From Gammaproteobacteria bacterium CG22_combo_CG10-13_8_21_14_all_40_8 (GTDB lineage Bacteria; Pseudomonadota; Gammaproteobacteria; Enterobacterales; GCA-002770795): 7,135 nucleotides of DNA. The translations under genes were made by a program, and so were the position numbers. This document shows, piece by piece, positions 6,304 to 7,135 of the stretch (its first letter is position 1; every line of letters begins with the position of its first letter). Location of the stretch: assembly GCA_002770795.1 (NCBI GenBank), contig PCTP01000229.1:1-7135 (forward strand). The letters run 5' to 3'. The notes beneath the pieces are model-generated. The model was given only the letters and a program-made list of their open reading frames with translations, was not told the origin of the DNA and did no database searches.

Positions 6304-7134
6304 TCAGCCTTCATAATTATTATGATCACTGGTAATGCGATTACGACCTCCATGTTTGGAGCGATAGAGATATTTATCAGCTCTATCAATAAGTTGGATG
6401 AAAAGTTCATGGGGTTGATACAACGTCATGCCAATTGACACAGAAAAGCCATCCACTGAAATCTTTTTTTGAGGATGAATAATTTTAATATTCCTCACTG
6501 AGGCGCGAATATTTTCCGCAATACTCATTGCCTCTTCAAATTCGGTCTTTAGAAGCAAAATACAAAACTCTTCACCACCATAGCGTGCAGCGACATAATC
6601 ATGGGATAGTGCCAATTTCATTTTAACGGCAACTGCTTGTAGGACTATATCCCCAAAAGGATGGCCATAACTATCATTCACTGTCTTGAAATGGTCTATG
6701 TCCAACATTAAACAAAATAAGGGAAGGCAATCTTCAGCATGTTCCGAGAACTGGGTAAATGCCTCTTGAAGGCCTCGCCTATTGACTAAAGTGGTTAATT
6801 CGTCATGTTTCGCTTCAATACTGGCTCGATCAAATTTTTCTTTTAACTCCAAGGCCTCCCTTTGTGATTTTTCTAAAGCCATATTCAGTTTGTGAGTCTT
6901 CTTTTTCATCAGTTTTGTTTCTGAAATAAGCTGACTAATCACTTGCTGGGTCTCGATAGGGGAGGGTGTACCCTGGTTCAATTTTGATAAACTACCTCCC
7001 AGTTCGCTATCAAAGCTAGCTAGAGATGTTGAACTTTCTGATACGGTTTGGGTAATGCCAGATAAAAGCTTATTAAAAATTTCCATATCCCCCTTATTCA
7101 AGGTGTTAGGATTTTCTTGAAAACAAAGCTGATA
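6304..7134 (-). CDS. GGDEF diguanylate cyclase with coiled-coil N-terminus, probably 5'-partial
   Basis: Predicted cytosolic diguanylate cyclase making c-di-GMP. The GGDEF domain fills roughly 6325-6790 and has DELTTLVNRRGL at its start, the metal-site LDIDHFKTVND, YGHPFGD and a canonical GGEEF (6565-6579). The inhibitory RxxD position five residues before GGEEF reads SHDY, so product inhibition through that site is not expected. Before it lies a charged helical, probably coiled-coil, segment (about 6790-6960) and an N-terminal region resembling stand-alone cyclases of the PA0290 type, recalled without a search. No membrane segment is seen. Start: the frame has no stop up to the right edge, and such proteins usually have a longer N-terminus, so I treat it as running off the window. 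Internal alternatives are TTG 7101 (no Shine-Dalgarno) and ATG 7086, preceded by AAGGGGG (7089-7095), which could be a genuine start giving 260 aa. Confidence 0.9.
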   Translation of the reverse strand, partial: YQLCFQENPNTLNKGDMEIFNKLLSGITQTVSESSTSLASFDSELGGSLSKLNQGTPSPIETQQVISQLISETKLMKKKTHKLNMALEKSQREALELKEKFDRASIEAKHDELTTLVNRRGLQEAFTQFSEHAEDCLPLFCLMLDIDHFKTVNDSYGHPFGDIVLQAVAVKMKLALSHDYVAARYGGEEFCILLLKTEFEEAMSIAENIRASVRNIKIIHPQKKISVDGFSVSIGMTLYQPHELFIQLIDRADKYLYRSKHGGRNRITSDHNNYEG

Positions 7135-7135
7135 A

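Noticed and set aside
6311..6328. Palindromic TCATAATTATTATGA at the end of the right cyclase gene
   Set aside because: It encodes the final DHNNYE residues and lies at the 3' end of the gene. It is not GC-rich and has no T tract suited to a terminator.

Overview
This 7.1-kb window looks like ordinary chromosomal sequence from a gammaproteobacterium with moderately low G+C (by eye about 40%). That placement rests on gene content: a MepM-type periplasmic M23 endopeptidase directly followed by anmK is a common gammaproteobacterial pair, and the glutathionylspermidine synthetase/amidase is very close to the E. coli enzyme. The genus cannot be named from the sequence alone. There is no tRNA, rRNA, transposase, CRISPR array or phage gene.

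Layout: (1) 2-1390, plus strand, the 3' part of a PAS-GGDEF-EAL cyclic-di-GMP protein, cut by the left edge. (2) 1409-2551, minus strand, anmK, convergent with the first gene across 18 bp. (3) 2548-4008, minus strand, a mepM-like peptidase overlapping anmK by 4 bp (ATGA), so the two form a mepM-anmK operon read leftward. (4) 4009-4370, a divergent intergenic region with a plausible mepM promoter, an AT-rich palindrome at the mepM start, and a terminator-like hairpin ahead of gss. (5) 4371-6257, plus strand, a full-length bifunctional glutathionylspermidine synthetase/amidase. (6) 6304-7134, minus strand, a GGEEF diguanylate cyclase, convergent with gss and open at the right edge.

Functionally there are three themes. 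The mepM-anmK pair belongs to peptidoglycan remodelling and recycling: the endopeptidase opens cross-links, and AnmK returns anhydro-MurNAc to MurNAc-6-phosphate. Gss links spermidine to glutathione and can hydrolyse the product. The two outer genes concern c-di-GMP. The left one has a GGDEF domain with intact signature and inhibitory site but an EAL domain lacking two key catalytic acidic residues. The right one has a canonical GGEEF site but no inhibitory RxxD motif.

I did not find a clearly new biological system. The points most worth a second look are the degenerate EAL domain, the palindrome at the mepM start, the apparently orphan terminator-like hairpin before gss, and the 8-base homopolymer at the end of anmK.
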